NCBI GenBank assembly: GCA_016713245.1
Contig: JADJPM010000005.1
Span: 62,001 to 126,000, forward strand
Source of the DNA: Verrucomicrobiaceae bacterium
GTDB lineage: Bacteria > Verrucomicrobiota > Verrucomicrobiia > Verrucomicrobiales > Verrucomicrobiaceae
DNA: 64,000 bases
Direction: 5' to 3'
This document shows positions 62,019 through 64,000 of this stretch, one piece after another. The translations under genes and the position numbers were made by a program. Every line of letters begins with the position of its first letter. Position 1 is the first letter of the stretch. The notes under the pieces are model-generated. The model had not been told where the DNA came from, ran no database searches, and saw only the letters and a program-made list of their open reading frames with translations.

Positions 62019-62230
62019 AGCGAGAGGGAGGTTTTGAATTCCAGAGCCTTGATGGCCTATGCCGCGGCAAGATCACATTCTTGCTCCCTGGCAAAAACAT
62101 ATGAAGCTAAAGCGGCCTCCATAAGCGCCCACGGCGTTACTCTTCCGACAAAGAAGCTGGCGATAAAGCCGCTGACAAACTTCACGGGCTGTTAGATATC
62201 CAGTTTATTCTGCACAACCTCAATAGCACC

Positions 62231-62839
62231 ATGAGAACCACAGTCTTTGCCTTCCTATTCTCAATCGCCTCCTTGACTCTTCGTGGCGAGATAAGTGTTG
62301 GGGCAAGCCTCGAATGGCTCACAGATACCTCTACCAGCATAGGCACTTACGTAATCACTGACTCACGCAAGGAGTCAGATTCGGCATTTCAGCTCTCGTT
62401 GAAGGTGGAAGAGTCATTGAAGGGTAAGCCACCACAGAATGCGAACTCGCCGTATTGGGTCCGACGCCCGAAGGGATCGGAAACTCCGATTGTCCGTGTC
62501 GGGGATCGTTTTCTCATCTTTCTCAAGCGCGATGACAATGACTCAGATCGTGTCGCTCATTTGATCAACCTTTCCACTTCGCAGTCAGGAGGAATGGAAT
62601 CTGTTTCCATCAATCACAAATTTGAAGTGTTAACAGGCCAAGCAGAAATACTCACGGTTGTGAAAGAACGCATCAAGGGACATCCAACAGTCTCACCAAC
62701 CAAATGGCGAGAATTCCCACTTTCAAGATTCTACGTTGAGGTGCCGATGGGGTCTCAGGCTTTCGGTGAGCTTTACGGTGGAAGCACCTGCTTTCTGCTT
62801 TTGCCAGATGACCTCAAACCCGAAAAGAAAAGCAAATGA
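62231..62839 (+). CDS. Secreted protein of unknown function, A+T-richer
   Basis: 202-residue protein with a signal peptide (MRTTVFAFLFSIASLTLRG). The mature part has VGDRFLIFLKRDDNDSDRV and YGGSTCFLLLPDD. I do not recognise a family. It is distinctly A+T-richer than its neighbours, and it stands alone between 212- and 185-base gene-free gaps, so it may be a recently acquired single gene. Confidence 0.7.
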   Translation: MRTTVFAFLFSIASLTLRGEISVGASLEWLTDTSTSIGTYVITDSRKESDSAFQLSLKVEESLKGKPPQNANSPYWVRRPKGSETPIVRVGDRFLIFLKRDDNDSDRVAHLINLSTSQSGGMESVSINHKFEVLTGQAEILTVVKERIKGHPTVSPTKWREFPLSRFYVEVPMGSQAFGELYGGSTCFLLLPDDLKPEKKSK

Positions 62840-62913
62840 CACCTCTTCAACGCACAGCCGAACCAATGCGCTACAGCAACTAGGGTGGCTTCTGAACGTG
62901 GAGGGTGACGGTG

Positions 62914-62937
62914 ATGAGCTCACGCCGCGTGGCTCAT
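62914..62937. repeat. Hairpin downstream of the A+T-rich secreted gene
   Basis: ATGAGC-(T)-CACG, loop CCG, then CGTG-GCTCAT gives a 10-bp stem with one bulged base. It lies in the gap before the convergent recQ gene. There is no T-tract, so termination is doubtful. Confidence 0.45.
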
Positions 62938-63024
62938 GAAGTGCACTCCGGCTGCAAGCAGCAAGACGCTCGGGCAGAATCGAACAGGTTTCAGGCGGGC
63001 TCTGCGCATGCGCCTACCTTTCCC

Positions 63025-64000
63025 TTATGCACTGTGCTTCGCGATGATCTGGAGGAAGTCCGGTAAGTACGTCTGCGCCTTGATGTGGCCGACGCCGCGG
63101 ATGTCTCGGCCTTCGGCGATGGTCTTGGGCTTGAGGCGAGTCATGAATTCGAGCGTTTGATTGCTGAAGACGATGTAGGACGGCACGCCTTCGGATTGGG
63201 CGAGGGCGTTGCGGTGCTTTTTGAGCTTCTCGAAGAGAGCTTCGTCAAAGCCGAGTTCGCGCGCGGCGAGTTCGTTGAGGGCGGTTTTGCTGGTCTTGGA
63301 AGGTTTGGAGGCCGTGGTGGCGGACGGCCAGCGAAGCTTGATGTTCTCGCCATTCTTCATCACCTCGGCTCCACGGCGGGTGAGGTTGATCTTGGGGAAT
63401 TCATCGGTGGTGGTCTCGATGAGGTCGGCTTTGTCGAGTTCGATGAAGAGCGGATGCAGCACCTGGGTGCCGACGTGTTTCAGAAGGCCGTAGGTGGTGA
63501 GTTGATCGAGGCCTGCATCGACGATGTCCTTCGATTTAGAGCCGACGAGCATGTTGATGATGCGGCCTTTGCCAAAGCGGCCTTCCCAGGAGCCATCGGG
63601 GCGTTTCGTGGCCATGCGAGCGATGCCACTGAGCACCTGACGGAGCATGGTGACCTCTTCGGGCGTGCCTTCACGTGGCGGCTGCACGCCTTCGGCACGG
63701 CAGACATCGCAGGTGCCACACGGAGTGGATTCCTCCTCGCCGAAGTAGCGTAGGATTTGCTCCTGACGGCAGGCTTTGTCGTCGTAGCAGAGGTCGATCA
63801 TCGCCTTGAGCTTCGAGCGATCGCGACGGTCTTTTTCGGCGAGGGCCTTCAAATCGAGCGGAAGGTCTCGGGCGAGCAATTTGGGCTGCAAGAGGCGTGT
63901 GCCACGGATGCGCTTGCCGGGGATGTCGAAGCGCTCGATGACGTCCAGACGATTCAAAAGGCTCAAAGCGGAGGAGACGCCCATGCTGTTCTTCGCGCCG
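63025..64000 (-). CDS. recQ: ATP-dependent DNA helicase RecQ, C-terminal part (cut by the window edge)
   Basis: The frame runs off the end of the window, so only the C-terminal about 325 residues are visible. They include the RecQ zinc-binding subdomain with cysteines in DLCYDDKACRQEQILRYFG and PCGTCDVC. A winged-helix RQC region follows (GIARMATKRPDGSWEGRFGKG, LLKHVGTQ), then a C-terminal HRDC-like domain (VPSYIVFSNQTLEFMTRLKP, AEGRDIRGVGHIKAQTY). The helicase core with Walker A and DEAH lies outside. RecQ unwinds recombination intermediates and works with RecJ and SSB. It is convergent with the 62231 gene. Confidence 0.92.
   Translation of the reverse strand, partial: GAKNSMGVSSALSLLNRLDVIERFDIPGKRIRGTRLLQPKLLARDLPLDLKALAEKDRRDRSKLKAMIDLCYDDKACRQEQILRYFGEEESTPCGTCDVCRAEGVQPPREGTPEEVTMLRQVLSGIARMATKRPDGSWEGRFGKGRIINMLVGSKSKDIVDAGLDQLTTYGLLKHVGTQVLHPLFIELDKADLIETTTDEFPKINLTRRGAEVMKNGENIKLRWPSATTASKPSKTSKTALNELAARELGFDEALFEKLKKHRNALAQSEGVPSYIVFSNQTLEFMTRLKPKTIAEGRDIRGVGHIKAQTYLPDFLQIIAKHSA

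Noticed and set aside
62019..62230. Integron attC site upstream of the A+T-rich gene
   Set aside because: GTTAGAT alone is a short match, no inverse core or integrase was found, so it is only noted as a possible lead.
1..64000. CRISPR arrays, rRNA, tRNA, riboswitches and prophage modules
   Set aside because: I saw no regularly spaced direct repeats, no tRNA-like cloverleaf with a recognisable anticodon arm, no rRNA signatures and no phage structural genes; a covariance-model search was not possible.

Overview
This window looks like a chromosomal segment of a Verrucomicrobiota bacterium, probably near Prosthecobacter/Verrucomicrobium. The evidence is high-GC coding DNA, PEP-CTERM surface proteins, a TIGR04073-type exosortase-associated protein, two planctomycete/verrucomicrobial DUF1549-DUF1553 proteins with CxxCH motifs, a Cys-type sulfatase, and a C-terminal module of the YQLQYSTDLLNW...FYR type that is common in this phylum. 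This placement is inference from gene content; no rRNA is present. I recognised no tRNA, rRNA, CRISPR array or prophage.

Layout. 1-7.7 kb: a RegB/RegA redox two-component pair (minus strand), then a surface/uptake locus made of two PEP-CTERM proteins, a TonB-dependent receptor, a third related secreted protein and a Tat-exported DJ-1/PfpI protein. Three near-identical RegA-box-like sites lie in the intergenic gaps of this region. 7.8-13 kb: sulfatase, TrmO, a phosphotransferase interrupted near its 3' end by an in-frame TAG, and an RpiB-serine hydroxymethyltransferase fusion. 13-22 kb: class II aldolase, a long Gre-factor-like protein, a membrane patatin, a TIGR04073 protein and GatC/GatA. 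22-34.9 kb: a NarL-type two-component pair, thioredoxin-like protein, degenerate ROK regulator, DUF4407 protein, signal peptidase I, DHDPS-family enzyme, amino-acid binding lipoprotein, aspartokinase, HU, gamma-carbonic anhydrase and a bifunctional-nuclease-family protein. 34.9-49 kb: a six-gene minus-strand cluster (TMTC-like TPR membrane protein, GT2, GT-C-like membrane protein, TPR protein, octaheme TPR lipoprotein, unknown secreted protein) diverging from a second TMTC-like paralog, an epimerase and a PL10-like pectate lyase. 49-58.3 kb: two convergent DUF1549/DUF1553 proteins separated by a 152-bp MITE-like element, a 0.5-kb field of hairpins, an A+T-rich unknown gene and lipoamide dehydrogenase. 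58.4-64 kb: an HtrA-like protease with a catalytically dead paralog, an amino-acid ABC permease and ATPase, an A+T-richer secreted protein and a truncated RecQ.

Most notable signals: RegA-box-like sites beside regBA and the TonB/PEP-CTERM locus; a palindromic repeat read in frame inside a DUF1553 domain; a MITE with 9-bp target duplication at a stop codon; a pseudoprotease whose PDZ domain sits before its degenerate GDSGGP motif and whose signal peptide seems to come from an intergenic repeat; the RpiB-SHMT fusion; and the TAG-interrupted phosphotransferase. All family assignments come from reading motifs by eye; no database search was run.
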